In this document: piece after piece, positions 8,735 through 17,564 of the stretch
Layout: the number at the start of each line of letters is the position of its first letter
Numbering within the stretch: position 1 is the stretch's first letter
NCBI GenBank assembly: GCA_030674915.1
Contig: JASXSV010000007.1
Span: forward strand, 1 to 64,000
Source of the DNA: Candidatus Endonucleibacter bathymodioli
Lineage (GTDB): Bacteria; Pseudomonadota; Gammaproteobacteria; Pseudomonadales; Endozoicomonadaceae
Reading direction: 5' to 3'
DNA: 64,000 bases
Translations under genes and position numbers: made by a program
Notes under the pieces: model-generated
What the model saw: the letters and a program-made list of their open reading frames with translations, nothing else
Databases searched by the model: none
What the model was told of the DNA's origin: nothing

Positions 8735-9809
8735 CGCGGATTTTAGTCATAAGTGCGCCATATTGAAAAAGTTGAGCCAGAGGGTACACTTACGGTTCGA
8801 CCAAAAACCAATGTGAGACCACTTATGAATAAGCGTTATACCCACCTGACTCAAGAAGAAAGATACCAGATTTGGTCAGAGAAAAAAGCAGGAGTTTCAA
8901 ATGAAATTATCGCCCAAGACTTAGGGCGTGATTTGAGTACCGTCAAAAGAGAGTTGGCTAGAAATACAGGGCCTAGAGGTTATCGCCCGAAGCAAGCACA
9001 TAATTTTGCGCAGGAACGTCATCAACAGAAACCCAAAGCGACCAAGATGGTAGCTGAACTGAAAGATAAAATTACTGACAGGCTAAGTAAGCAGTGGAGC
9101 CCTGAGCAAATACAAGGACGCCTTAAACGAGATAATCAACCATCTGTATGTCCCTTACCAGTTTATTCGAGAGGACAAAGCTGAGGGTGGTTGCTTGTAT
9201 CAACATCTTCGGCACAAGAAGTATAAGCAAAGAACAGGAAAGCCCGATGCACGAGGCCAGATCCGAAACCGTGTTAGCATTGATGATCGACCTGGAATTG
9301 TGGATCAAAAAATACGTTTAGGCGATTGGGAAGCAGACACTGTATTTGGCAAAAGACACAAGGGTGTACTGGTTACATTAACGGAAAGAGAGAGTAAATT
9401 AAATTTGGTGAAACGTGTTCCTTCAAAGCACGCTGACGTGGTGACGAAAGCAATTATAACGATGCTCAAGCCTTACCAATCAGACTTACTCACGATCACA
9501 TTTGATAACGGAAAGGAGTTTGCCTTTCATGAAAAAATCAAGAAAAAGCTTAACGTAGATACTTATTTTGCTCACCATTACTCCTCATGGGAACGAGGTT
9601 TGAATGAAAATCATAATGGCTTGATAAGACAATATTTGCCCAAAAGCCAATCTTTGAATAAGATCACTAACAAAGAAATTTTAGATATACAAAACCGACT
9701 AAACCAAAGACCAAGAAAACTGTTAGACTTTAAAACACCTGATGAGCTTTATAGTGAAATGGCGTTAGCTGCATAAATTTTAAGGGCGCACTTATGACTA
9801 AAATCCGCG
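8735..9809 (+). mobile_element. IS30-family element copy A, inactive
   Basis: Ends begin CGCGGATTTTAGTCATAAG and finish with the complement. It is 1075 bp, 8 bp shorter than copy B at 19881-20963. It sits inside IS5 copy 1 and is flanked by a 3-base duplication GAA, typical of IS30 insertions. Comparison with uninterrupted IS5 copy 2 confirms the exact insertion point. Confidence 0.93.
8825..9776 (+). pseudogene. IS30-family transposase with 8-bp deletion
   Basis: Reads in frame from ATG 8825 (MNKRYTHLTQEERYQIW) to about 9147, then loses the 8 bases GCTACGAT present in copy B, which shifts the frame and ends the protein near 9184. The remaining integrase-core half continues in another frame to 9776. 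Copy A is therefore not expected to be autonomous, though copy B could mobilise it. Confidence 0.92.
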
Positions 9810-10189
9810 GAATAATAAAACGTGCTTATAGAAATAAACAATTAACAGAACATGATAAGTGATTTAACGTTTACATTCTGCTGTGCGCTGCACTGTGGAG
9901 CGAGTATTTGGCGTTTTAAAATTACACTATGGCATGGCGACAGCTCGTTATCTTGGCTTAAGCCGAAACCGAACACGTTTTGAAATAATGTGCGTGGCGC
10001 ACAACATTAAACGAGGTTTATCTATTCAGCAGGCAAGTTGCGCCTGAAAATCGAAAATGAAGGGTAAAATGGCTCGAATGGCGAATATTCGAACTGAAAT
10101 CGTGTTTTTAAAGCTTTATCCTCAAAAAAATACGATTTAATTAATAGTGTGGCTTATGCAGCGTTATCGTGCAAAGGTCTCAAGTTAAT

Positions 10190-10412
10190 TGTTCTGACGT
10201 ATTAGTGAAAGACTTAAAAAGGCTGAAAAATATAGCAATGGCACAGAAAGATATTGGTGTGTAAATTCAGCATGTGAAACTCAATCATTCATGCTGGCGT
10301 ATCGTTATAGCGTGTATGAAGTTGGCGTAAAACAATTGGCTATTTATATGATCATAAGCAGCTGTGATATTCGTTACACAGTAAGAGTTTTAAAAATCAG
10401 TAAAAACACTTT
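10190..10412 (+). pseudogene. IS1-family InsA transposase relic
   Basis: Plus-strand translation with one frame shift gives CSDVLVKDLKRLKN, then NGTERYWCVNSAC, AYRYSVYEVGVKQ and CDIRYTVRVLKISKNT. This matches the IS1 InsA zinc-finger and helix-turn-helix pattern (CPxC-like, GxxRYxC, PGVKxQI, GIRDTxRVLKIxxNTV). The relic lies between two IS5-family copies, and IS5 copy 2 inserted at its 3' side. Confidence 0.7.
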
Positions 10413-11611
10413 GAGACCTTTGCACGAATCTCGCTAAACAACTGAAAATCAGGTATAATAATCCTTGAACAATCAATGCCTTTCGGTGAAATCATGGCTT
10501 GGAAAAATCTGAAACAACGCAGTCTAGCAGATTCAATGCTGATTGATCACGATGCAGTGAAAGAACTCGACTCTGTCCATGAACTCATTGATTGGGATCG
10601 CTTAGAGCATCATCTGAAAGATATACATTCAAGTTCTCGAGGCGAAAAGGCATGGCCTCCACTGATGATGTTTAAGGCACTGCTGCTGCAAAGTTGGTAT
10701 AAATTAAGCGATTCGGCTCTAGAGAAACAACTTGCTCGCGATCTTTTATTTCGTCGATTTATTGCGCTCGACATTTCAGAGTCAGTGCCGGACCACAGTA
10801 CTTTTTGGCGATTTAGACAGAAGCTCGATAAGTTGTTGCTTATGGATAAGTTGCTTCAAGAAATCAATTCCCAGCTTATAGATAAAGGTCTTTATATTAA
10901 ATCTGGAGGTATCAGTATTGTTGATGCTAGCGTAATTGAGGCTAAACAGTGTCGCCCAAATAAGGATAAAGACAAGCACTCAACACAGGATCCTGACGCG
11001 AAGTGGAACGTGAAAGCAGGTTCTGACGGGAAGAGTAAAAGTACCTACGGCTATAAAGCGCACATAAATGTCGATGAGGATGGGTTGATAAAATCGATCG
11101 GTTACACAGCAGGAAATATTCACGATTCAAATTGTTTCACTGAGCTATTAGATGGTGAAGAGTCGTCTGTTTATGCGGATAGTGCTTATTCCAGCAAGAA
11201 GCACAGTGAATGGCTGGATGATAGAAATATTGATAACAGAATAATAAGACGTGCTTATCGAAATAAACCATTAACAGAACATGATAAGTGCTTTAACCGT
11301 TTACATTCTGGCGTGCGCTGCACTGTGGAGCGAGTATTTGGCGTTTTGAAATTACACTACGGCATGGCGAAAGCTCGTTATCTTGGCTTAAGCCGAAATC
11401 GCACACGTTTTGAAATAATGTGTGTGGCGCACAATATTAAACGAGGTTTATCGATTCAGCAGGCAAGTTGCGTCTGAAAATCGAAAATGAAGGGTGAAAT
11501 GGCTCGAATGGCGCATATTCGAACTGTAATTGTGTTTTTTAAGGCTTTATCCTAAAAAAATACAATTTAATTAATAGTGGGGCTTATGCAGCGTTATCGT
11601 GCAAAGGTCTC
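10413..11611 (+). mobile_element. IS5-family element copy 2, apparently intact
   Basis: 1199 bp with inverted repeats GAGACCTTTGCACGA at the left and its complement at the right. The flanks CACTT and AACTT differ by one base, consistent with an aged 5-base target duplication. It encodes a full transposase. Confidence 0.93.
10494..11477 (+). CDS. IS5-family transposase (intact)
   Basis: Seen: 327 residues from MAWKNLKQRS. The N-terminal helical domain (ALLLQSWYKLSDSALEKQLARD) is followed by the DDE core: SIVDASVIEA (first Asp), VYADSAYSSKKH (second Asp), and TVERVFGVLKLHYG (Glu). This is the IS5-family arrangement and length. Known: it catalyses cut-and-paste or copy transposition via the terminal repeats. 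A start 18 bases upstream (MPFGEI) is open, but MAWKN matches the position of the mutated starts in the other two copies. It is the only one of three copies in the window with an uninterrupted frame. Confidence 0.93.
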   Translation: MAWKNLKQRSLADSMLIDHDAVKELDSVHELIDWDRLEHHLKDIHSSSRGEKAWPPLMMFKALLLQSWYKLSDSALEKQLARDLLFRRFIALDISESVPDHSTFWRFRQKLDKLLLMDKLLQEINSQLIDKGLYIKSGGISIVDASVIEAKQCRPNKDKDKHSTQDPDAKWNVKAGSDGKSKSTYGYKAHINVDEDGLIKSIGYTAGNIHDSNCFTELLDGEESSVYADSAYSSKKHSEWLDDRNIDNRIIRRAYRNKPLTEHDKCFNRLHSGVRCTVERVFGVLKLHYGMAKARYLGLSRNRTRFEIMCVAHNIKRGLSIQQASCV

Positions 11612-11689
11612 AACTTATTCATAACTAATCATGAAGCGCATAATACTCTAAATCACAGATTCAACCAACTACCAAGCATATAGATACTC

Positions 11690-11972
11690 GCTCAATTGTC
11701 GCGCTTGCTCGTCATTTTAAGTGACTTCTACTGCCACTATTTTCAGCCCACAACTTTTCCTTTTGTAGGTGGCGATTTATGCTGAATTTACTGTTTTTTT
11801 AAAGCTAGCTAATAGATGCTGCAGACCAATTATTCTACGCCAGCAAAACAGCTCAGGCATCATACCCGCTCTTATGCGTGATTCCAAGTCTGTTTTTGTT
11901 GTGAGGTAGGTTGTTTTTTTGGCATGAGCGAGAGTGTAGAAAAATAGTTTCAAAATCAAGCATCTTCAATGG
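11690..11972 (+). repeat. Dispersed repeat family R2, copy 2
   Basis: Aligns by eye with 1945-2255 and 15336-15545. It ends GAAAAATAGTTTCAAAATCAAG, immediately followed by a MITE-like fragment. Confidence 0.6.
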
Positions 11973-11977
11973 TCATC

Positions 11978-12028
11978 GATATATACCCATTACCCCTTGA
12001 CGATGTGAGACTATTAACTGGTCACACT
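11978..12028 (-). repeat. MITE-like element, end fragment
   Basis: TATATACCCATTACCCCTTG and GATGTGAGACTATTAACTGG match the arm sequence in reverse orientation. The remainder of the copy is lost. Confidence 0.5.
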
Positions 12029-12255
12029 TCAGTGGCCACGGATACCAGACTTATCCCTGCGCTGAAGAATCATCAGACGATAAAAAAATCTTCCTGCATG
12101 TTTAAGCAGCTCAAATGTATGATAATCCAGCTACTCAAGCAACAGATTCGAAACTTGCTCATTCATATCCGCATTGTTCTTCTTATACTTTCGGCAGATG
12201 CTTTGATACAATACTTATACCGTACTTAATGATGCAAAGAAGTGTGGCGGCACCT

Positions 12256-12367
12256 TCAACTTCCATTGAAGCCCTGAGGTTGTTGACAACTCTCACACAC
12301 TTCAAACGTAAGCTAATTAGGATTCATTCGTGTGCCGCCTACCCACACCTTTAATGGTAACAAGTAC
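12256..12367 (-). repeat. MITE-like element, near full length
   Basis: Reverse-oriented copy with CCATTGAAGCCCTGAGGTTG at one end and GCCTACCCACACCTTTAATG at the other. It lies upstream of ddl. Confidence 0.65.
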
Positions 12368-12514
12368 AAGTATCTCTCTTTTGGACAACTCTTTCTCCAT
12401 TTACTTTCGGAAAATACAAGAAAAAAATATTCTAGAGCAAGAAAGCAAAGTACTAACTACTTTTATTCAATTTTCTGAATGTATTTCCCTTTTGCGCAAA
12501 CAGTGAGTCTATTT

Positions 12515-13507
12515 ATGCCAAACAGTAACAACACCGTAGCCATTGTCTGTGGCGGTCCATCTCCGGAGGCTGATGTTTCTCGCCTGTCAGCCTCCCGACT
12601 AAGCCCCATACTCGAAAAGAATTATGACACTGCTCTCATGCTAGAGCTTGACCATCATCTACCAGCACAGTTGGTTAAACATAAAGTTGATGTTGTCTTC
12701 CCTGTTGCCAACGGCCTAATGGGTGAAGATGGTGCTCTCCAGGGATTGCTGGATATTATGGAAATTCCCTATGTTGGTTCAAACGTTTTGGGAAGTGCTT
12801 GCTCTCTGGATAAAACAGTTGCCAAGCATATTTTACATGCCGCAGGTATTACTCTGGCAAAAGGCCTAACTATCTATAACCATGAGTCCCTTGATGACGC
12901 GGCCAAGCGCTGCATTGACTATCTGGGTACTAATGTTATTATTAAGCCCTCAAACCAAGGTTCTGGCATTGGCGTACAATTTGCTGATGGTGTTGCAAAC
13001 CTTCGGGAAAAATTGTCTAACAGCCTGACTAGAGACCAAAAAATTCTTGTGGAAGAATTTATCTCCGGTAGAGAAATCACTGCCGGTGTATTGGACCTAG
13101 AAGAAACTGTAGTCTTACCAGTAACAGAAATCACCACCCCTGATGACGCCTGGTACGATTATGTGCACCGCTACACGCCTGGTCTAAGCGAGCATACAAT
13201 CCCGGCATTGCTGCCTGATAGTCAGTATCGTCAGGTTCAAGAGACTGCCTTGAAAGCTCATCAGCTATTAGGGTGCAGAGACCTTAGTAGGTCAGACTTT
13301 ATTGTACCGAAATCAGGATCTCCAGTTTTTATGGAATTAAATAACTTACCAGGCATGACTCCCACCAGCTTATTTCCAGATGGGGCCAAGGCACACGGTA
13401 TTTTATTTGAAGATCTGGTTTGTCGCCTTGTTAATCATGCTCTATGCCGAGGTAAGCAACAAAAAGAAAAGAAATCCACATTATATTGGCCCATGCCAAA
13501 ACTATGA
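12515..13507 (+). CDS. ddl: D-alanine--D-alanine ligase
   Basis: Seen: ATP-grasp enzyme of 330 residues from MPNSNNTVAIV. It has GGPSPEADVS (Glu that binds the first D-Ala), KPSNQGSGIGV (ATP-lid loop), GREITAGVL, WYDYVHRY (Tyr of the active site) and MELNNLPGMTPTSLFP (Asn/Glu Mg ligands and product-binding loop). Known: it joins two D-alanines with ATP for peptidoglycan synthesis in the cytoplasm. A start 36 bases upstream is open but lacks a ribosome site, whereas GTGAG precedes ATG 12515. The gene is isolated, not in a mur/fts cluster, and may be a second Ddl copy. It is convergent with pth, with a MITE-like copy between them. The sequence is rather divergent from enterobacterial Ddl but the key residues are kept. 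Confidence 0.85.
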   Translation: MPNSNNTVAIVCGGPSPEADVSRLSASRLSPILEKNYDTALMLELDHHLPAQLVKHKVDVVFPVANGLMGEDGALQGLLDIMEIPYVGSNVLGSACSLDKTVAKHILHAAGITLAKGLTIYNHESLDDAAKRCIDYLGTNVIIKPSNQGSGIGVQFADGVANLREKLSNSLTRDQKILVEEFISGREITAGVLDLEETVVLPVTEITTPDDAWYDYVHRYTPGLSEHTIPALLPDSQYRQVQETALKAHQLLGCRDLSRSDFIVPKSGSPVFMELNNLPGMTPTSLFPDGAKAHGILFEDLVCRLVNHALCRGKQQKEKKSTLYWPMPKL

Positions 13508-13634
13508 CATGAACCAATCCTATTGAAGGCGTGAGGTTATTAACTAATCTCACTCACCCAACCATCTGTTTCTCCTAGACTCATTGGGCTTAGCTTGCTT
13601 ATACCTACTTACACCTTTAGTTATTGTAAGTGCA
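13508..13634 (-). repeat. MITE-like element, full length
   Basis: Reverse-oriented copy between the convergent genes ddl and pth. Landmarks: TTGAAGGCGTGAGGTTATTA, CTCACTCACCCAACC and CTACTTACACCTTTAGTTAT. Its inverted ends could form a hairpin between the two transcripts. Confidence 0.7.
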
Positions 13635-13682
13635 AAGCCTACAGAAAAATCCATTAAACACCATGAGTATTAAATCAGAGAT

Positions 13683-14291
13683 TCAGCCAGAAAAATTATG
13701 CAGCTGCTGAACTGCTTTCCGCCAGCCGCCGCTGAGTACATCCGGCATGACTTGGAGAGCCTCATCTATCATTGAGTCCATTTTTTGTCTGTCAGCCACC
13801 GATGGTTTCTGCAATACATAGTTGACTACGTCTTTACTGTTACCAGGGTGACCAATGCCTATCCGTAAGCGCTGAAAGTCTCGGTCATTAGCAAGAGATG
13901 ATATAATATTACGTAAGCCATTATGCCCTCCGTGCCCCCCACCCAGCTTAAAGCGACCAATGCCAGGAGGGAAGTCAAGCTCATCATGGACAACAAGGAT
14001 TGACTGAACAGGAATCTTAAAGAATGAACTTATGGCGCTAACAGATCGACCGCTACAGTTCATAAACGTTGAGGGGGTCAGCAAGCGAACTTCCTGTTCG
14101 CCAACTATGACCTTGGTAACGTAACCAAAAAACTTTTTTTCCGCCTGTAAACTTACACCGTAAACACGCGCCATCTGCTCAACAAACCAGAAACCAGCAT
14201 TGTGACGAGTGTTTTCATACTGCCCCCCAGGATTACCAAGCCCGACAATCAACTGAATAGAGTGATTCTGAACCCCCTCCGTCATAATCAT
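13683..14291 (-). CDS. pth: Peptidyl-tRNA hydrolase
   Basis: Seen: 202 residues with IVGLGNPGGQYENTRHNAG (the catalytic His is in NTRHN), TPSTFMNCSG and VVHDELDFPPG, which are the Pth hallmarks. Known: it releases peptide from peptidyl-tRNA dropped by ribosomes and is essential in the cytoplasm. It lies 16 bases downstream of rplY on the same strand, a conserved pairing in gammaproteobacteria. The true start may be an internal Met (MTEGVQNHS), since the family usually begins just before the first strand. The catalytic residues are intact. Confidence 0.96.
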   Translation of the reverse strand: MIMTEGVQNHSIQLIVGLGNPGGQYENTRHNAGFWFVEQMARVYGVSLQAEKKFFGYVTKVIVGEQEVRLLTPSTFMNCSGRSVSAISSFFKIPVQSILVVHDELDFPPGIGRFKLGGGHGGHNGLRNIISSLANDRDFQRLRIGIGHPGNSKDVVNYVLQKPSVADRQKMDSMIDEALQVMPDVLSGGWRKAVQQLHNFSG

Positions 14292-14307
14292 CAGTCTCCC
14301 AGACGCA

Positions 14308-14946
14308 TCATTCTTCGCCCTTTACGTCTGCCGTTGCGTCGTCGTCGCCTTCGTCACTTGTTACTGTACGGGTAGACTGAACGCTCGCCACATCTAAATT
14401 GTGATTCTCGTCGTGGGTCATAGCAACCAGCTCAACACCGTCAGGAATAGTCAAGTCACTAAGATGAACATGACCACCCAGCTCAACCTTTAACATATCA
14501 ACTTCGATGAACTCAGGTAGATCTCCTGGCAAACAACGTACTTCTACTTCTACACGAGCGTGAGTGATAGCACCCCCCTGTTCTTTAACGCCCTTACAGT
14601 TTATTTCATTTAAAAAGTGCAGTGGTATATTAGTAGTAATAATGTGTTTCGCATCAACTCGCAGAAAATCCATATGCATTGCATACTCTTTTGCAGGGTG
14701 TCGCTGGATATCCTTCAGGATTGCTTGCCGCTCACTCCCTTCAATGACCAGAGTCAAAATCCGAGAGTAGAGACTCTCTCTCTCCAAGGCCTTACGAATC
14801 GCCTTACCAAAGAGTGTGATTTGCTCAGGCTCTTGTCCGCCACCGTAAAGAATCGCAGGCACATTGTCGGCACGGCGTAACCGACGGCTCGCACCCTTAC
14901 CTGTATCATTACGCACCACTGCATCCAGAATAATTGCTTCAGACAT
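14308..14946 (-). CDS. rplY: 50S ribosomal protein L25 (long, CTC/TL5-type)
   Basis: Seen: 212 residues from MSEAIILDAVVRN, with the L25 core TGKGASRRLRRADNVPAILYGG, HPAKEYAMHMDFLRV and a C-terminal TL5-type beta domain ending in an acidic tail. Known: it binds 5S rRNA in the large subunit. The frame is open for 45 bases upstream, but the ribosome site AGGGGGGAAAG precedes the ATG at 14946, and the family begins here. The gene is followed closely by pth. In Pseudomonas-type genomes prs lies directly upstream. Here a 16-kb accessory region intervenes. Confidence 0.95.
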   Translation of the reverse strand: MSEAIILDAVVRNDTGKGASRRLRRADNVPAILYGGGQEPEQITLFGKAIRKALERESLYSRILTLVIEGSERQAILKDIQRHPAKEYAMHMDFLRVDAKHIITTNIPLHFLNEINCKGVKEQGGAITHARVEVEVRCLPGDLPEFIEVDMLKVELGGHVHLSDLTIPDGVELVAMTHDENHNLDVASVQSTRTVTSDEGDDDATADVKGEE

Positions 14947-15121
14947 TTTTTTACTTTCCCCCCTACGCTCGCTACCACTACTTGCGACCAAGCGTAGCAG
15001 CTAAATATTTAAAGGTCGAATATTATACCTTTATAACATAAAAATACCATAGCCAGAAAACCGATACAGACCACTACACCATAAGTGCAGAGAATACAAT
15101 AAAATTTTTCAGGCTAGATGA

Positions 15122-15231
15122 GACATCAGCATAGCTCAACAAAGCCAATCATATTCTGATAAAACATAAGTATGCAAACATCCTTCACAACACAACCCAA
15201 CTATTCCTCTCAGCCATTAACCTAAATCTAT
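15122..15231. repeat. Dispersed repeat family R3, copy 2
   Basis: Second copy of the sequence at 7257-7370. The two share ATCAGCATA, CAACAAAG and ATCATATTCTG with scattered differences. Confidence 0.5.
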
Positions 15232-15335
15232 TTTAAAGTGTGCAAAATCAACATAACAATCACCTATATAGACCTTGTATACCAAGTAATTCCGAAGCTA
15301 ATCATTCCGGTAGACATTCAGATAACGTCTTAACT

Positions 15336-15545
15336 AGACTCACTTTTTCTCAAAGGATGCGCAGAGGTGATGCAGACCAACCTTTCGACGCCAGCAATAC
15401 CTCCGAATACTGCCACACTCTCGAGCATCATGATCACGTGCTTTTTTATGTTGTGATTTCAAGTTTATTTTTTGCTATGCTATGAGATATTGGCACTTCT
15501 GGCATGAGCAAAGGAGTGCAGAAAAATAGTTTCACTCTTAATTCT
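15336..15545 (+). repeat. Dispersed repeat family R2, copy 3 (partial)
   Basis: From TAGACTCACTTTTTCTCAAAG to GCAGAAAAATAGTTTCA. It corresponds to the right two thirds of the copies at 1945 and 11690. Confidence 0.55.
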
Positions 15546-15547
15546 AT

Positions 15548-17071
15548 TCAATGAGCACTACGGAATTCCTCACGTATTTGGCTATAAAATTTTTTAGCAC
15601 TAATGTGCGCAATATATCTTTCTTCCGGTTCAGGAATCAGTTTTTTATAAGGAACATTGACGATATTTAAACGCCACATGAAGTTTATATGGGCCATCAT
15701 GACATTTGTTTCTTCCTCCGATTGCGTATATGGATGTATGAGAGGAAATTCTGAATCTAATGAGTCTGTTGTCGGAGTCGCGTCAAGTACATTAGCTTCA
15801 TTTCTTTCGCACACTGAACTAGGCAACACGGCAATTTTCCCCCTACTTACCCAGTACTCTCTGTACTGACACAAACACTGCTCAAAGATAGGATTGAGAT
15901 CATTAGAAAAGTGATCTACGAAGCTCTGCCAATAACATATATACTCTTTCTCTGTCTTTCTCTTAGTAACTCCATCAGCTTCGAATACAGAAGATAACTC
16001 TTGTATGGAGTTAATTTTAACCAACTCAAGAATCTCTGGAATAGAAGTAACAAGACGTTTAAACTGTACGAAATGTTCTTCATTTACAATAGCGTCTATT
16101 TCATAGAAGGAAGAAATATCACAAAAACAAGCATGTATATCATGAAAACCCAAGGTATATTTTTGATCTACTCCGATGTAGTATAAAAAAGAAAATATAG
16201 GTTTTCCCATATCCTTTCTCATTCCTACATTGTGTTTACTTTTGTCTACTCTCAGCGTATAAACTTCCAGATATGCATGCACCAGGCTCCTAACATAGGC
16301 TGTATAGTTAATGCTGGAGTCTAGCCCCTGCCGAAGGAGATTTAATTTTATCCTCATATCTTCGCCATAATATACAATGTTATTTAATACTAAGCCCAAC
16401 CGTATTGCTCTCTCACCTCTATCATAATAGTTCTTTACAGGTCTATAATTTACCATGGGAACTGTCATTCCATCATCTATATTATCATTTTTTCTGGTTT
16501 TTATATTATCCAACCATGGCCATAGCTTTCGTGAAATACATGTGTAATATTTTTTTTTATAATAATTAGCAACGTATCTAGGGGCGGATGAGGTATTGTC
16601 ATCTTGCGTTACCACTTTTGCAGTATATCCACCAATCGCTTCTTCTGTAGCTACTTCCATTAACAAAAAACGCATTTGCTCAAAGTCATTTGAAATAATT
16701 TCTTTCCAAACAGGAGAAATACTTTCTGCTATTTTCATAGCTTCTATTAGTTGACCCGGAGTTATTTTTTTTTCTGCTAACAACCTATCAGAAAAAACCA
16801 TTACATCTAAAACATCTTTTGGACTAACCGGCTCACATTTATTATTTTCCAGAAATTTCTTGATCTCTATCTGTCCAGATGGTGGCATATCTTCTTCCAC
16901 CTTATTTGGGGATGATTTAAAACAGGCAATAAACTTTTTTAATGAGTCTGTATATTTTATTAACTGGGACTCGTGAAGTTCACTACAACAGTCTCCAGCT
17001 GCATAGCCTTGAGTTGATAATAATCCTAAGACAGTCAATGTCGCAAGCACGCGTTTAAGAAAAGTAGCCAT
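15548..17071 (-). CDS. Secreted protein of unknown function
   Basis: Seen: 507 residues from MATFLKRVLATLTVLGLL, a clear Sec signal peptide probably cleaved after GYAA, before GDCCSELHES. The start is chosen because AAGGTG precedes the ATG by 5 bases and the signal peptide begins there; the frame is open 57 bases further upstream. The mature part is helical, Cys-containing (C-C near the N-terminus, scattered CFC, CLC) and Tyr-rich, with no domain I recognise. It is the first gene of the accessory island and has no operon partner. The base composition is AT-rich like the other island genes. Inferred: exported, possibly host-facing. Function unknown. Confidence 0.6.
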   Translation of the reverse strand: MATFLKRVLATLTVLGLLSTQGYAAGDCCSELHESQLIKYTDSLKKFIACFKSSPNKVEEDMPPSGQIEIKKFLENNKCEPVSPKDVLDVMVFSDRLLAEKKITPGQLIEAMKIAESISPVWKEIISNDFEQMRFLLMEVATEEAIGGYTAKVVTQDDNTSSAPRYVANYYKKKYYTCISRKLWPWLDNIKTRKNDNIDDGMTVPMVNYRPVKNYYDRGERAIRLGLVLNNIVYYGEDMRIKLNLLRQGLDSSINYTAYVRSLVHAYLEVYTLRVDKSKHNVGMRKDMGKPIFSFLYYIGVDQKYTLGFHDIHACFCDISSFYEIDAIVNEEHFVQFKRLVTSIPEILELVKINSIQELSSVFEADGVTKRKTEKEYICYWQSFVDHFSNDLNPIFEQCLCQYREYWVSRGKIAVLPSSVCERNEANVLDATPTTDSLDSEFPLIHPYTQSEEETNVMMAHINFMWRLNIVNVPYKKLIPEPEERYIAHISAKKFYSQIREEFRSAH

Positions 17072-17564
17072 ACACACCTTAAATGGTATTATTTTTTGGA
17101 ATTGATTTTCACAAAACATCCATATCATATAATAAGTATCAGCATTATACCGCTTTTAATATAGCATAAGATGAGCATTTTCCCAATCTCCGATGTTTAA
17201 CATACGGAGTTAGGCGCCGTTACTTCGCTCCTCTGCCATCCGTAGCGTGCTTTCTGGATGACAGAATTCAACCTGCGAAACCTATGCAACCACCCCTTTC
17301 TCTTTCCGCTGTTGGGCACAAGGACTCACTCATTTTTTACTTTCTGGCGCCAATTATACAGCACCCATGCATTCACACCTCAGTACTAACTACCTCTTTG
17401 GTGGAGATACTATGGGGTGGCAGTCACTTCTTTAAAAAATTCGTATAAAGTTTGGAGGAATCACGTGGCATCGTCTTCTCATTTCCTCCCCCTGAGTAAG
17501 GTTTTATATACTTCACGGGAGACGAAAATTATTCTGACACAGGTACTTGGCACTTACATTCAGT
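17072..17564. other. Intergenic region, nothing recognised
   Basis: About 490 bases with no plausible frame. Parts such as 17210-17290 are more GC-rich than the surroundings and may be remnants of a mobile element, but I cannot assign them. Confidence 0.4.

Larger units (their letters stand above)
7975..10047 (+). pseudogene. IS5-family transposase, broken
   Basis: Same protein as the intact copy at 10494 but dead in several ways. Codon 3 is TAG instead of TGG. A 13-base duplication (TTTCGTCGATTTA region near 8227-8250) shifts the frame. There is a stop near 8396 where the intact copy reads KSGG. The gene is then split by the IS30 insertion, after the codons for the sequence ending IDN. Confidence 0.9.
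7894..10181 (+). mobile_element. IS5-family element copy 1, inactive, interrupted by IS30
   Basis: Bounded by inverted repeats GAGACCTTTGCACGA and its complement at 10181. The internal sequence is about 95 percent like the intact copy at 10413-11611, apart from the IS30 element inserted at 8735-9809. The flanking 5-mers (ATATA, AAGTT) do not match, so the target duplication is lost or the copy was rearranged. Confidence 0.9.
11612..12514. other. Intergenic repeat-rich region upstream of ddl
   Basis: No credible gene. It contains an R2 repeat (11690-11972), a left-end fragment of the MITE-like element (11978-12028) and a fuller copy (12256-12367). The short frames at 11777-11959 (minus) and 11969-12354 (plus) fall on these repeats and are not conserved between repeat copies. 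Confidence 0.6.
14947..15547. other. Promoter of rplY and repeat-rich spacer
   Basis: The rplY upstream region is followed by repeat R3 (15122-15231) and a partial R2 (15336-15545). The 81-codon frame at 15240-15485 lies across these repeats and is not regarded as a gene. This is the left edge of the accessory island. Confidence 0.5.

Noticed and set aside
11777-12354. Three short frames in the spacer before ddl
   Set aside because: They coincide with repeats R2 and MITE-like copies, and the frames are not kept in other repeat copies.
15240-15485. 81-residue plus-strand frame
   Set aside because: Spans repeat R2 and has no recognisable domain; the other R2 copies do not keep it open.
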